From positions 4,650,001 to 4,714,000 of the forward strand of contig NZ_JBEPOK010000001.1 of NCBI RefSeq assembly GCF_040546765.1: a stretch of 64,000 nucleotides of DNA, in the 5' to 3' direction. The position numbers were made by a program, and so were the translations under genes. This DNA is from Arthrobacter sp. OAP107 (GTDB lineage Bacteria; Actinomycetota; Actinomycetes; Actinomycetales; Micrococcaceae). Positions 1 through 7,927 of the stretch are shown one piece after another (position 1 is the first letter of the stretch; each line of letters begins with the position of its first letter). Below the pieces are notes generated by a model that saw only the letters and a program-made list of their open reading frames with translations, was not told the origin of the DNA and did not search any database.

Positions 1-416
1 GCCACCGTGGCGGCAATGACATCCGGCTCCAGTGGGAAGTGTCCGCGCAGGGTCGAGTCGCTGCGGCTCACAAATCCAAGGTTTATCTCGCCCTCGCCGT
101 CGCGGGCAGCAGCCAGGGCGTTGCGAACCACCTCTTCGTTGCGGGCGGCTGCTTCTTCGGGGTCCAGGCTGCGGGTGTTCGTCAGCACGTAGACGGCAGG
201 CTTACCCTGATGGAGAGCCCACTGGAAGTCCTCGACTTCCCAGCGGGTGAGCACAGGGAGATCCGCAACCGACTGCGTTCCGGTGGGGTCGTCGTCGAGC
301 ACCACGAGGACGCGCGGAGACGTGGCGGCGGTGGCTGCAACAGCGTCTGCGACCTGCCGGGCAGGGATCTGGAGCTCGGCGGGAAAGGCGGCCAGAACGT
401 CGGATTCGAGGGGCAC
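1..416 (-). CDS. Four-carbon acid sugar kinase family protein, N-terminal part
   Basis: Reading the minus strand from a GTG at 416 gives about 138 codons without a stop, cut by the window edge. The product has the ATP-grasp-unrelated kinase signature of the DUF1537 / four-carbon acid sugar kinase family: LDDDPTGTQS near residue 41 and SRSDSTLRGHF near residue 120, both in the N-terminal sugar-binding domain. Family members phosphorylate D-threonate, D-erythronate or 3-oxo-tetronate. The GTG is preceded by ACGGAG seven bases upstream, and no in-frame start lies further up. It is divergent from the FadR-type regulator at 572, which probably controls it. Substrate cannot be told from this fragment. 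Confidence 0.85.
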   Translation of the reverse strand, partial: MPLESDVLAAFPAELQIPARQVADAVAATAATSPRVLVVLDDDPTGTQSVADLPVLTRWEVEDFQWALHQGKPAVYVLTNTRSLDPEEAAARNEEVVRNALAAARDGEGEINLGFVSRSDSTLRGHFPLEPDVIAATV

Positions 417-460
417 TGTGCACTCCGTTGTGTCGAAAACTGTCTTGCGGATTATTTGTC

Positions 461-475
461 AGATGTCAGACATCT
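461..475. promoter_or_regulatory. Palindromic operator candidate for the FadR-type regulator
   Basis: AGATGTC-A-GACATCT is a perfect 7-1-7 inverted repeat midway between the divergent kinase and regulator genes. An extra half site GACATC follows near 533. The size and position fit a GntR/FadR dimer site. The assignment to the neighbouring regulator is inferred. Confidence 0.55.
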
Positions 476-571
476 TGCGTCTGGTGTTAGTGTGGCATAA
501 CGCACAGGACGTGCGCAAGTACACTTTTGCAGACATCAGGGCTGTATGGCCGCACATGCTGAACGGAAGAA

Positions 572-1273
572 ATGGCACGCAAATCATTGGTGGGCGTCGT
601 CGCCGACGAACTCCTTGACCGCATCATCTCCGGCGAGTTTCCGCCTGGCAGCAGCGTGCCGGGAGAACTGGAACTCAGCGCACGGCACGACGTCAGCCGC
701 ATGACAGTGCGGGAGGCAATGAAGACGCTTGAGGCGCAGCGCATCCTCAGCGTGGAACGCGGCCGCGGCACGTTCGTGAACCCGCTGAACCGCTGGTCGT
801 CCCTCGAGGCAGTGCTCCGGGCCGCCTCCGAGGGTCAGAACGGGCCGGCCGCCGCGGTCCAGCTGATCGAGCTGCGCCGGATGCTGGAAACTGGTGCCTG
901 CGAGCTGGCGGCCCAGCGCATCACCGACGCCGAGCTCGAGGGCCTTCGGGACTGCGTGGCGGACATGCGGAAGGCGCACCAGGGCAACGACGTGGCGAGC
1001 TTTGTTGCCGCCGACCTTGCATTCCACGACCAGATTCTGCACGCATCCGAGAACGTCTTCGTGGCAGTCCTCTTCGAACCGCTGCACCGCGTCCTCGAAA
1101 GGGGGCGGACGGAAACCTCGAAGGTGCCTGATATCCAGGAGCACGCGATCGGTCACCACCAGAACATTTTCGAGGCCCTGGCCGCCCGCGATCCGCAGCG
1201 GGCACGCAACGCCATGGACGCCCACATGCAGCAGACCCTCGACGACCTCAGAAGCTACGTGCTGGAAGCCTAG
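572..1273 (+). CDS. FadR/GntR family transcriptional regulator with FCD domain
   Basis: 233 residues. The first 70 form a GntR winged helix-turn-helix, with the recognition region SRMTVREAMKTLEAQRILSV followed by the wing GRGTF. Residues from about 85 to 230 form an all-helical FCD effector domain; an Asp and several His (DLAFHDQI, HAIGHHQNIF) sit where FadR-type proteins bind a metal and a carboxylate ligand. ATG at 572 follows GGAAG. It is divergent from the acid-sugar kinase at 416, and this pairing is typical of acid-sugar catabolism, so it likely represses that operon and responds to a sugar acid. The ligand is unknown. Confidence 0.88.
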   Translation: MARKSLVGVVADELLDRIISGEFPPGSSVPGELELSARHDVSRMTVREAMKTLEAQRILSVERGRGTFVNPLNRWSSLEAVLRAASEGQNGPAAAVQLIELRRMLETGACELAAQRITDAELEGLRDCVADMRKAHQGNDVASFVAADLAFHDQILHASENVFVAVLFEPLHRVLERGRTETSKVPDIQEHAIGHHQNIFEALAARDPQRARNAMDAHMQQTLDDLRSYVLEA

Positions 1274-1348
1274 TCCCCGGGCGCCCCGTCCGATACTCTG
1301 CAGGAACGGCCCGCAGCCGGGTATCGATGGCGATCACGAGGAGCGAAG

Positions 1349-1561
1349 ATGTCTAATAACACCTACAGCATTTCTGAAATTGTCGGGACCTCGACCGAAG
1401 GCGTCGATGCGGCCGTCCGCAACGGCATTTCCGACGCCGCAAAAACCCTGCGCAACCTGGACTGGTTCGAAGTCAAGGAGATCCGTGGCCACCTCAAGGA
1501 CGGCAAAGTTGCGGACTGGCAGGTCACCCTCAAGCTCGGATTCCGCCTGGAGCGGGACTAG
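1349..1561 (+). CDS. Dodecin family flavin-binding protein
   Basis: 70 residues, the normal dodecin length. The protein has the beta-alpha-beta-beta pattern of the family: YSISEIVGTS, a helix of about 15 residues, then LDWFEVKEIRG and the last strand WQVTLKLGFRLE. The Trp in LDWFEV is the residue that stacks on the isoalloxazine ring in dodecins. Members assemble into hollow dodecamers that store or buffer flavins. A clear GAGGAG lies five bases before the ATG. It stands alone, followed by a strong hairpin. Confidence 0.9.
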   Translation: MSNNTYSISEIVGTSTEGVDAAVRNGISDAAKTLRNLDWFEVKEIRGHLKDGKVADWQVTLKLGFRLERD

Positions 1562-1610
1562 ATTTCGCCGCGCCGCGGCGGAACTGACCGCGCGGCAGCG
1601 GATTAAGTAG

Positions 1611-1642
1611 GGCGGCGCCGCCTGCTGTCAGCCGGCGCCGCC
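1611..1642. terminator. Hairpin terminator between convergent genes
   Basis: GGCGGCGCCG (1611-1620) pairs perfectly with CGGCGCCGCC (1633-1642) across a 12-base loop, 50 bases after the dodecin stop and just before the end of the convergent small gene. The T tract is weak. Confidence 0.65.
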
Positions 1643-1649
1643 TTCGTGC

Positions 1650-1841
1650 TTAATCCTGGCCGGTAGCACTCCGGCGCCACACAGTGGGAATCCCGCGGAA
1701 CGCAGGAAACACCTGTCCTTCAAAGAAAGCATGTGCCTCGTCCGGCGAGTCTGCGGGGGCCCACATTCCCGACGCCGGGCAGTGGGTTCCGGTAGGAGCG
1801 GACGGTGTGTGGCGTTCCCGAAGCAGTGCGATGCGTTTCAT
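1650..1841 (-). CDS. Small cysteine-containing protein of unknown function
   Basis: 63 residues. The central HCPASGMWAP, then FFEGQVFPAF and TVWRR, resembles small proteins seen in many bacteria that share a CPxSGxW motif, an EGxxxP motif and a late Trp. This is remembered family resemblance, not a search result. An AAGGA stands 12 bases before the ATG, which is far. It is convergent with dodecin. The role is unknown; the ORF might also be spurious. Confidence 0.5.
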   Translation of the reverse strand: MKRIALLRERHTPSAPTGTHCPASGMWAPADSPDEAHAFFEGQVFPAFRGIPTVWRRSATGQD

Positions 1842-1989
1842 CGTTGAAGGTCATCCTTGGGTCGGAGGGCTGGGAGAAGTTCTCCTCCTAGGCTAGGAAA
1901 CGCGCCAGACCCACCCAATGGGCGAATGGATAGAATCCAACCCTCCGGCTGGGCATCAGCACAGCCCGCCCTAAGAGCGGCGTCAGTCG

Positions 1990-2259
1990 TTACCGCGCGG
2001 GCGGCCGCTGAGGGTCCTCGAGCGCAGGTTCGTCAGGCTCGCCGTCCGGACCCGTGGGAGGTCCCGGGTTGTCCTGGTGGGGAACTGCGGGTGCCTCCTG
2101 GGGCGGGTCCTGGTTGGGGTCGAAGGGGAATCCCCCGGGCGTGCCGTCCTTGGGCTGGTCCGCAGGGTTCTGCTCCGTAGGGTTCTGCTCAGCCGGGCTT
2201 TGCTCCGTCGGGTTCTGCTCCGTCGGGTTCTGCTCCGGATCGGCGGGCGTTTCGCTCAT
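1990..2259 (-). CDS. Acidic proline-rich repeat protein, hypothetical
   Basis: 89 residues starting MSETPADPEQ. Residues 9-34 consist of repeats of the pentapeptide N/S-P-T/A-E-Q (NPTEQ, SPAEQ, NPADQ); the rest is rich in Pro, Asp, Glu and Gly and is probably disordered. AAGGA precedes this ATG, so it is preferred to an in-frame start 18 codons upstream. There is no signal peptide and no membrane segment. The function is unknown; such low-complexity proteins are often seen beside stress genes in Micrococcaceae. Confidence 0.6.
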   Translation of the reverse strand: MSETPADPEQNPTEQNPTEQSPAEQNPTEQNPADQPKDGTPGGFPFDPNQDPPQEAPAVPHQDNPGPPTGPDGEPDEPALEDPQRPPAR

Positions 2260-2337
2260 GGTCTGGATCCTTAGCTGTTGGAAGGGCCAGGTTGTCCTGC
2301 CAGGCCACTCCAAGGATTACCAGCGCCGTCATCGTTA

Positions 2338-2407
2338 GTCCAGAGCACCCGGTGGGTCCAGAGCATCAGTCAGTCCAGAGCATCAGTCAGCCCAGAGCAC
2401 CAGGCAC
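2338..2407. repeat. Four-copy short tandem repeat
   Basis: GTCCAGAGCA starts at 2338, 2356 and 2373, and GCCCAGAGCA at 2390, giving spacings of 18, 17 and 17. The two middle units are identical over 17 bases. The array lies in the noncoding gap between two minus-strand genes. No function is evident. Confidence 0.8.
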
Positions 2408-2463
2408 GTCGGCGGCCGTCCTTGGTTAGGCCGAGCGTACCGCCGCCGGTTCACCAAGGGCTC

Positions 2464-3210
2464 TCAGTTCACAAGTTCGGTGCTGGAGTGGCCGCGGGTC
2501 CACTCTCGGTGGCTTTGCTCCAGTTCCACGACGTCCCGGCCAAACGAGGCCACCAGCGCGATGAGTGCCAGGACAACGGCGGCCATCCCGATTCCGCCGG
2601 GAACCCCGGGTGTTACTGCCAGCAGCAAGGCGAAGGGCTGGAAGGCGCCGATGACCTTCCGCAGCTTCTTAACAGGCAGCATTCGTTTCAGCTCAGGCCG
2701 GAACCAGCCGACGGTGACGAACGCGTACCACATCAGCCCGATGGCCAGCACCCAGGGGCCGACGATGGGCACAGCTGCACACGACAGCACGAGCACCAGG
2801 GCTGCATCGGTCTGGACATCCAGCCGGCCTCCCGCCGGGCTCACGCAGGCAAACCGCCGCGCAACTGCCCCGTCCACCGCGTCAAGAATAAATGCTGCCG
2901 CACCCACCGCGACCACCGGTATGCCGGGCCCAACCCCGCCGAACAGCGCCGGGACCGTCGCCGCCGCGCAACATGCCACCAGCACAGCGCGAAGCAGGGT
3001 AACACGGTCCGCAGCCGTGGTCAGCAGGGGCTTGCGGTTGAGGATGGAGGCCGCGGCATTTCCCACCACCGCCAGGCCGGCAGCTATGGCGGAAAGGAAG
3101 TATGTTGCGCCAGCACCTGCAGCGGTCAGGATCCAACTCCCGGACGCGAGGAAGGCAGCCATGGCGACGACTACGTCCACCAGAGCGCGCCTACCGAGCA
3201 AGACCTGCAT
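2464..3210 (-). CDS. CDP-alcohol phosphatidyltransferase family membrane protein
   Basis: 248 residues from the ATG at 3210, chosen because AAGGAGG lies just upstream; an in-frame ATG six codons earlier has no such site. The CDP-alcohol phosphotransferase signature is present: DAVDGAVARR, then GGRLDVQTDA, matching D-x2-D-G-x2-A-R...G-x3-D-x3-D, whose Asp residues bind metal and CDP. About six hydrophobic segments place it in the cytoplasmic membrane. Members join a CDP-activated lipid to an alcohol such as inositol or glycerol phosphate. The acceptor cannot be told here. It has its own divergent neighbour at 3347. Confidence 0.82.
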   Translation of the reverse strand: MQVLLGRRALVDVVVAMAAFLASGSWILTAAGAGATYFLSAIAAGLAVVGNAAASILNRKPLLTTAADRVTLLRAVLVACCAAATVPALFGGVGPGIPVVAVGAAAFILDAVDGAVARRFACVSPAGGRLDVQTDAALVLVLSCAAVPIVGPWVLAIGLMWYAFVTVGWFRPELKRMLPVKKLRKVIGAFQPFALLLAVTPGVPGGIGMAAVVLALIALVASFGRDVVELEQSHREWTRGHSSTELVN

Positions 3211-3346
3211 GTGCCTCCTTGCGCTCATCGTAACAACAGGCGGCCCATAAGCATTCCCGGCCTGACCTCGGAAGATAGGAATGGAGCTACCGAAGCAGCC
3301 AGGAGGGGTCTGGGCAAACTGCCCCCGATAGGAAAGACTCTTCCGC

Positions 3347-4177
3347 ATGGCACTGGCACCAGTCATCGAATTGAACGACGGCAACCGGATCCCTCAGATC
3401 GGCCTTGGCACCTGGCCGCTGAACGACCGGGAGGTGAGTGACACCGTCGTACGCGCTGCGGAAGCCGGGTACCGGCATATCGATACGGCCGTGCGCTACG
3501 GGAACGAGGCCGGGGTCGGATCCGGAATCCGCGCCAGCGGACTGGACCGGGCGGAGTTCTTCATCACCACCAAGCTGGATGGGGAATTTCAGGGCGGGGA
3601 CCTGGCCGCGGCCGGTCTTGAAGGCTCGCTGAAGCGTCTGAACCTGGACTATGTGGACCTGCTGCTGATCCACTGGCCGCTCCCCCGCCGTGGAGAATTT
3701 ATCTCCACGTGGAAGACCTTTGAGCGGCTGCAGGCCGAAGGAAAAGTCCGTTCGATCGGCGTCTCGAACTTCAAGCCCGCGCACCTGGAAAAGCTCATGT
3801 GGGAGACCGAGGTTGTGCCGGCCGTGAACCAGATCCAGCTCAACCCCTCGGTGACCCGTTCGGCCGACCGCGCCTACAACGAGGGACACCGGATCGTCAC
3901 GGAGTCATACAGTCCGCTGGGTTCGGGATCGGGGCTGCTGTCCGCGCCTGTCCTGAACCGAATCGGCGGCAAACACGGCCGGACGGTAAGCCAGGTGGTG
4001 CTGCGCTGGCACGTCCAGCAGGGTCTCGTGGCCATCCCCAAGTCCGCCGATCCCCAGCGGATGAAAGAGAACATCGACGTCTTCGATTTCGCCTTGGATG
4101 AGGAGGACCTGACCGCCATCAACACTCTCGACGAAGGCCCCGAGGCCGGCGTAAATTCCGACGTCCAAGGCCACTAA
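3347..4177 (+). CDS. Aldo/keto reductase
   Basis: 276 residues, the standard single TIM-barrel length. The AKR tetrad is visible: Asp46 and Tyr51 in HIDTAVRYGNE, Lys76 in TTKLDGE and His109 in LLIHWP. IPKSADPQRMKENIDVFDF near the C terminus is the usual NADPH-binding end. It probably reduces small aldehydes or 2,5-diketo-acids, as in actinobacterial family members. It is a single gene, so the substrate is not indicated by context. Confidence 0.88.
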   Translation: MALAPVIELNDGNRIPQIGLGTWPLNDREVSDTVVRAAEAGYRHIDTAVRYGNEAGVGSGIRASGLDRAEFFITTKLDGEFQGGDLAAAGLEGSLKRLNLDYVDLLLIHWPLPRRGEFISTWKTFERLQAEGKVRSIGVSNFKPAHLEKLMWETEVVPAVNQIQLNPSVTRSADRAYNEGHRIVTESYSPLGSGSGLLSAPVLNRIGGKHGRTVSQVVLRWHVQQGLVAIPKSADPQRMKENIDVFDFALDEEDLTAINTLDEGPEAGVNSDVQGH

Positions 4178-4323
4178 CGCCAGACTTCAGGCGACTGCGG
4201 CAGCTGCTCCTCGCTGGAGGGCGACTGGCAAAAAAATAGTAAGCATGATTAGTATTGAGCAGAAGGACGAAGCGTACCCGGCAATCCGGGTAACTCCTCT
4301 AGATGAAGAAGGAACGATAAAAG

Positions 4324-4587
4324 ATGGGTTTTTTCGCATTTCTGATTCTTGGCCTCATTGCCGGAGCCATTGCTAAGGCCATCCTCCCCGGACGGCAGGG
4401 CGGTGGCATTTTCATCACGCTTCTGCTCGGCGTGGTTGGCGCAATTCTCGGCGGCTTTATCGGCAGCGCGCTCTTTGGAGTGGGGATCAACGAGTTCTTC
4501 TCGCTGTCCACGTGGCTGCTCGCGATCGGCGGCGCACTGATCGTCCTGCTGGTCTACGGCATGATTACCAAGCGCACGGCCCGCTAG
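4324..4587 (+). CDS. GlsB/YeaQ/YmgE family stress-response membrane protein
   Basis: 87 residues with three hydrophobic segments and the glycine-rich pattern LILGLIAGAIAKAILPG then GGIFITLLLGVVGAILGG, typical of the transglycosylase-associated (YeaQ/YmgE) family. These small inner-membrane proteins are commonly part of general stress regulons; the biochemical role is not known. AAGGA stands 11 bases before the ATG. Confidence 0.88.
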   Translation: MGFFAFLILGLIAGAIAKAILPGRQGGGIFITLLLGVVGAILGGFIGSALFGVGINEFFSLSTWLLAIGGALIVLLVYGMITKRTAR

Positions 4588-4613
4588 ACAGGGTCGCTGG
4601 ATAGAGCAGCGCC

Positions 4614-4650
4614 GGAACCGGCTCCGGGGAACCTCCCGGGGCCGGTTTCC
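4614..4650 (+). terminator. Hairpin after the YeaQ-type gene
   Basis: GGAACCGGCTCCGGGG (4614-4629) can pair with CCCGGGGCCGGTTTCC (4635-4650) with small mismatches and a short loop, 26 bases after the stop codon. Confidence 0.5.
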
Positions 4651-4713
4651 CACCCTCGGCCGTATTGGCCGAACCAAAATCGTACAGATCCCCCTCAAGA
4701 GTAGGAGATCATC

Positions 4714-5196
4714 ATGAAATCCAAACTTCTCTTCGGCGCCGGAATCGCTGCAGGTTATGTGCTCGGATCCAGGTCCGGCCGGGCAGCGTACGACAAGCTC
4801 AAAGCACGGGCCGCCGGCATCTGGGACAGCAAGCCGGTCCAGGACAAAGTCACAGCAGCAAAGGAAGCCGTCAAAGAAAAGGCCCCTGAGGTGGGCGACC
4901 AGCTGGCCGAAGCCGCGCGCCGGGCAGGGACCGTACTCGACTCCGCCATGCACCGCGATGCACCAAAGCAGGGTGACGCCGGTACTGCGTCTGCCAGCAC
5001 TGCATCTGTTGCCGGTGCATCTGCAGACAGCGGGCACGTCCCCGCGCACAGCACGCACCCGGAGACGGTAAACCTCGGAACTTCCGATGTGGAGTCCGAT
5101 CCGGCGCTCAACGACAGCGCGGGTCAGGACTGGTCGGACGAGGGCGGCGCCACTCCCGCCGGCGCCGCCACGAACGTGAATCCAGACAAGCAGTAG
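4714..5196 (+). CDS. YtxH-like envelope protein
   Basis: 160 residues. The start LLFGAGIAAGYVLGSRSGRAAYDKLK is one short glycine-rich hydrophobic segment followed by a basic helix, typical of YtxH-type proteins. An amphipathic stretch with AAKEAVKEKAPEVGDQLAEA follows, and a low-complexity Ala/Ser/Asp tail from about residue 85. TAGGAG lies six bases before the ATG. Together with the preceding YeaQ-type gene it probably belongs to a stress regulon. No enzymatic role is expected. Confidence 0.7.
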   Translation: MKSKLLFGAGIAAGYVLGSRSGRAAYDKLKARAAGIWDSKPVQDKVTAAKEAVKEKAPEVGDQLAEAARRAGTVLDSAMHRDAPKQGDAGTASASTASVAGASADSGHVPAHSTHPETVNLGTSDVESDPALNDSAGQDWSDEGGATPAGAATNVNPDKQ

Positions 5197-5246
5197 CTCC
5201 ACGACTGGCTGCTTGAGCCTGCACCGCGGGCGGGTGGGCAAGAACT

Positions 5247-5477
5247 AAAAATGTCAGACCCCTCTGACAATGTTTTCCTATGGAAGCCATCGGGGACAGT
5301 GGGGAAAGTATGCAGGCCGGGCAGCAGTGCCCGGCCTGCGTGCTGCCCTGCTGCATAGCATTTCCGCTTCCGGGCATCCGGCTTCTGCCGGAACCGGCAC
5401 CGCCGTGGCGGACACATCTTCGTCCGACGGCGGTGCTGCCGCCAGCTTGGAGGCAGGCAGTGCTTTCGGTCACATCC
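5247..5477 (+). pseudogene. Decayed duplicate of the 5' end of the DUF222/HNH gene
   Basis: This stretch parallels 5478-5700. It begins with AAAAATGTCAGACC, then 19 bases, then ATGGAAGC (ATG at 5280), exactly as the next gene does at 5478-5518. Both copies also share GTCCGACGGCGGTGCTGCCG downstream. In the first copy the reading frame soon departs from a DUF222 N terminus (MEAIGDSGESMQ, then Cys/Pro-rich sequence) and ends at 5498. It looks like a tandem duplication of regulatory region plus first codons, since eroded. Confidence 0.6.
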
Positions 5478-5510
5478 AAAAATGTCAGACCGCGCTGAGA
5501 TAGTTTTCGC
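5478..5510 (+). promoter_or_regulatory. Conserved leader element before the DUF222/HNH gene
   Basis: AAAAATGTCAGACC at 5478-5491 stands 19 bases before the ATG and recurs at 5247-5260 with the same spacing. There is no Shine-Dalgarno sequence. I recall comparable TGTCAGACC-like leaders before other actinobacterial 13E12-type genes, but could not verify this here. Confidence 0.5.
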
Positions 5511-7796
5511 ATGGAAGCGATTGGGGAGGATCGAGCGGACAGCTCGGCGGGGACGAATGTCTCTGGCCTGGGTGCCGCTGTCCTGCTGCGCGGCCGCCGG
5601 CTGCGCAGCGTTCCTGCGGCTCTCCTTGCTGACGCATCGGTCAAGGACGTGTCCGACGGCGGTGCTGCCGCCGGCTTTGCAGCTGGCGCTGGCCCTGCAA
5701 CTCAGCGTTTGGCAACGAACGGCCCGGAACCGGTCGCCGCGGCAACTACTGAACTGGCGTCCCCAGCGCCGGCAACGACTGATCTGAAGGCGTCCCTGGC
5801 GCTGCTGGACTCCGCCACCAGCTCGGCTCCGGAGGAGCTGGCCGCGGCCAACTTCCTTCAGGCGGCCGATTTCGCTGAACTGACCGAGAAGCTCTCCCGC
5901 CGCGTCGAACACCTGCAAGTACTCGCCGCCGCGGCGGTGGACCGGACACGGACCGAGGCGATCAACGCCGCCGCGACCGCCAGCCGCGCCGCCGGCTGGA
6001 CCACAGGCTGGGGCACCGAACCCGAACCCGGACCCGGACCTGCCCCGGATCCTGGCGCTCAGCCCTTCGAGGCTGCCGCCCCGGCCGCATCTGGTCCAAC
6101 TCCGGCCGCCTCCGCGGTGGCCTCTGCCCCTGCCTCTGCGGTGGCCTGGTCCCCGGCCGATGACGGAGCCCGAAACACCGCCGAGTTCCTCCGCACCCGG
6201 CTCCGGATCAGCACCCCCGAAGCACGCCGCCGCCTCGCCCTGGCCAACGCCACCCTCCCCCGCACCGGACTCGCCGGCCGGCCCATGCCACCCGAACGCG
6301 AAGAAACCGCAGCCGCCCTCACCACCGGAATCATCTCCTCCCGCGCCGGAACCACCATCACCACCGCCCTGGACAAAGTCCGCCACATCCCCAACCCCGC
6401 CCTGATCGCCGAAATGGAACACAACCTCACCCAAACCGCGATCGACAACGACCACGACTTCCTCACCCGCATCGCCCACCGCTGGATCGACGCCCTCGAC
6501 CAGGACGGCACCGAACCCTCCGAAGAAAACCTCCGCCACCGCCAAGGCGTCTTCCTCCACCACAAACGCGGCGGCCTGCACCACCTCGAAATCCGCGCCA
6601 CCACCGACCAATACGAAGTCCTCGCCACCGTCATGAACACCGCCACCAACCCCCGCACCACCACACCCAACACCACCACCAGCGCGAAAACCGACAACGG
6701 CAACAACAACGACAGCGGCGGCGGTGACGGCACGGCCGCCGGCACCAGCCAACAGGACACCAGCCAACAGGGCAACGGCAGCAGCGGTGACGGCGGTACC
6801 AGCAGCGCCGACGGTACCATCGCCGCCGCTGTCGACCCCGACGCGGCCTTCAACGCCCCCACCCCGGAACCGGACCTGGACCGCCGCACCCTCGCCCAGC
6901 AACGCCTCGATGGCCTCATCGGCGCATCCAAGGCAGCCCTCGCCGCCGGCACCCTGCCCACCACCGGAGGACTCCGCCCCCAAGTCATGGTCACCGTCGG
7001 CTACCGGGACCTCCTCAACAGCATCCAAACCACCGCCAACCGCGGCCCCCGCTACGCCTCCAAAGGAAACCACACCACCAACCAGCCAACAGACAGCCCC
7101 CAACCAACAGACACAAACGGATGGCAACCCAGCGGCCCCGAGCTCCTGCCAGGCACCTGGCAGACCACCCAACCGCGCCCCGAACCGGACACCAGCACAG
7201 ACGCCCCGCAGACAAGCGAACCCGACACCCAGACAGGCAACCTACCCAGCACCAACATCACCAGCACCAACGCCGCCAGTATCAACCCGCCCGGCACCAA
7301 CCCGCCCGGCATCAACCGGTCCGGCACCGACCCCTTCACCACACCCCTGCCCGGCGGGCCGGCCGGCACGGCCACCGGCAGCGGAACCTTCACCTACACC
7401 GGCCCCGTCACCGCCTCCACCATCCGCAAAATCGCCTGCGACGCCGACATCATCCCCGTCCTCCTCGGCAGCCAAGGACGCATCCTCGACATCGGCCGCA
7501 CCACCCGGATCTTCCCGCCCCACATCCGCAAAGCCCTCAACACCCGCGACCAAGGCTGCGCCTTCCCCAACTGCACCATCCCCGCACCCTGGTGCGAAGC
7601 CCACCACATCACCTACTGGTCCCGAGGCGGACCCACCAGCACCGACAACGGCGTCCTCCTCTGCACCCACCACCACCACCTGATCCACAAGGAACAGTGG
7701 AAAATCCACCTCAAAAACGGCATCCCCTGGTTCATACCCCCACCCCATATCGACCCCCGCCAACAACCCCGACAAAACCACCACCACAAAACATGA
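5511..7796 (+). CDS. DUF222 and HNH endonuclease domain protein (13E12 repeat family)
   Basis: 761 residues, long for the family because of two low-complexity inserts (about 385-445 and 520-600, rich in Thr, Asn, Pro, Ser, Gly). The DUF222 helical domain covers roughly residues 60-380; the C-terminal HNH nuclease motif is CAFPNC, then CEAHHITYWSRGGPTSTDNG and LCTHHHHLIH. Members are abundant, repeated genes in actinobacterial genomes. Whether they act as homing or host-defence nucleases is not established. The 5' end is preceded by a decayed duplicate of itself. The ATG at 5511 has no ribosome-binding site; it is supported by the conserved leader spacing. Confidence 0.88.
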   Translation: MEAIGEDRADSSAGTNVSGLGAAVLLRGRRLRSVPAALLADASVKDVSDGGAAAGFAAGAGPATQRLATNGPEPVAAATTELASPAPATTDLKASLALLDSATSSAPEELAAANFLQAADFAELTEKLSRRVEHLQVLAAAAVDRTRTEAINAAATASRAAGWTTGWGTEPEPGPGPAPDPGAQPFEAAAPAASGPTPAASAVASAPASAVAWSPADDGARNTAEFLRTRLRISTPEARRRLALANATLPRTGLAGRPMPPEREETAAALTTGIISSRAGTTITTALDKVRHIPNPALIAEMEHNLTQTAIDNDHDFLTRIAHRWIDALDQDGTEPSEENLRHRQGVFLHHKRGGLHHLEIRATTDQYEVLATVMNTATNPRTTTPNTTTSAKTDNGNNNDSGGGDGTAAGTSQQDTSQQGNGSSGDGGTSSADGTIAAAVDPDAAFNAPTPEPDLDRRTLAQQRLDGLIGASKAALAAGTLPTTGGLRPQVMVTVGYRDLLNSIQTTANRGPRYASKGNHTTNQPTDSPQPTDTNGWQPSGPELLPGTWQTTQPRPEPDTSTDAPQTSEPDTQTGNLPSTNITSTNAASINPPGTNPPGINRSGTDPFTTPLPGGPAGTATGSGTFTYTGPVTASTIRKIACDADIIPVLLGSQGRILDIGRTTRIFPPHIRKALNTRDQGCAFPNCTIPAPWCEAHHITYWSRGGPTSTDNGVLLCTHHHHLIHKEQWKIHLKNGIPWFIPPPHIDPRQQPRQNHHHKT

Positions 7797-7809
7797 ACCC
7801 GAGACCGGG

Positions 7810-7834
7810 GACGGCCCGGGCGGGCCGGGCTGTC
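7810..7834 (+). terminator. Hairpin after the DUF222/HNH gene
   Basis: GACGGCCCGG (7810-7819) pairs with CCGGGCTGTC (7825-7834), ten pairs including one G-U, with a five-base loop. It starts 14 bases after the stop codon and lacks a T tract. Confidence 0.5.
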
Positions 7835-7927
7835 TGACGGGATCTTTCTGACGGACTCACGAGGAACGCCGGCGTCGGCGGCAAGCGCACGACTTCGCGG
7901 GAAGTGGGGCTGGTCTGCCCAAGTGGG

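Noticed and set aside
2338..2407. Possible CRISPR array
   Set aside because: The repeated core is only ten bases with seven or eight bases between, spacers are not unique and there are no cas genes.
5124..7172. A 682-codon open frame on the minus strand opposite the DUF222/HNH gene
   Set aside because: It is Gly/Val/Ala-rich with no domain and mirrors the third-codon GC of the real gene; other long antisense frames (10081-11916, 43092-44501, 60414-62393, 62442-63929) are the same kind of shadow.
5511..7796. DUF222/HNH gene as a mobile element or intein-like homing gene
   Set aside because: No inverted ends, no transposase and no interrupted host gene are seen; only the duplicated leader suggests past recombination.
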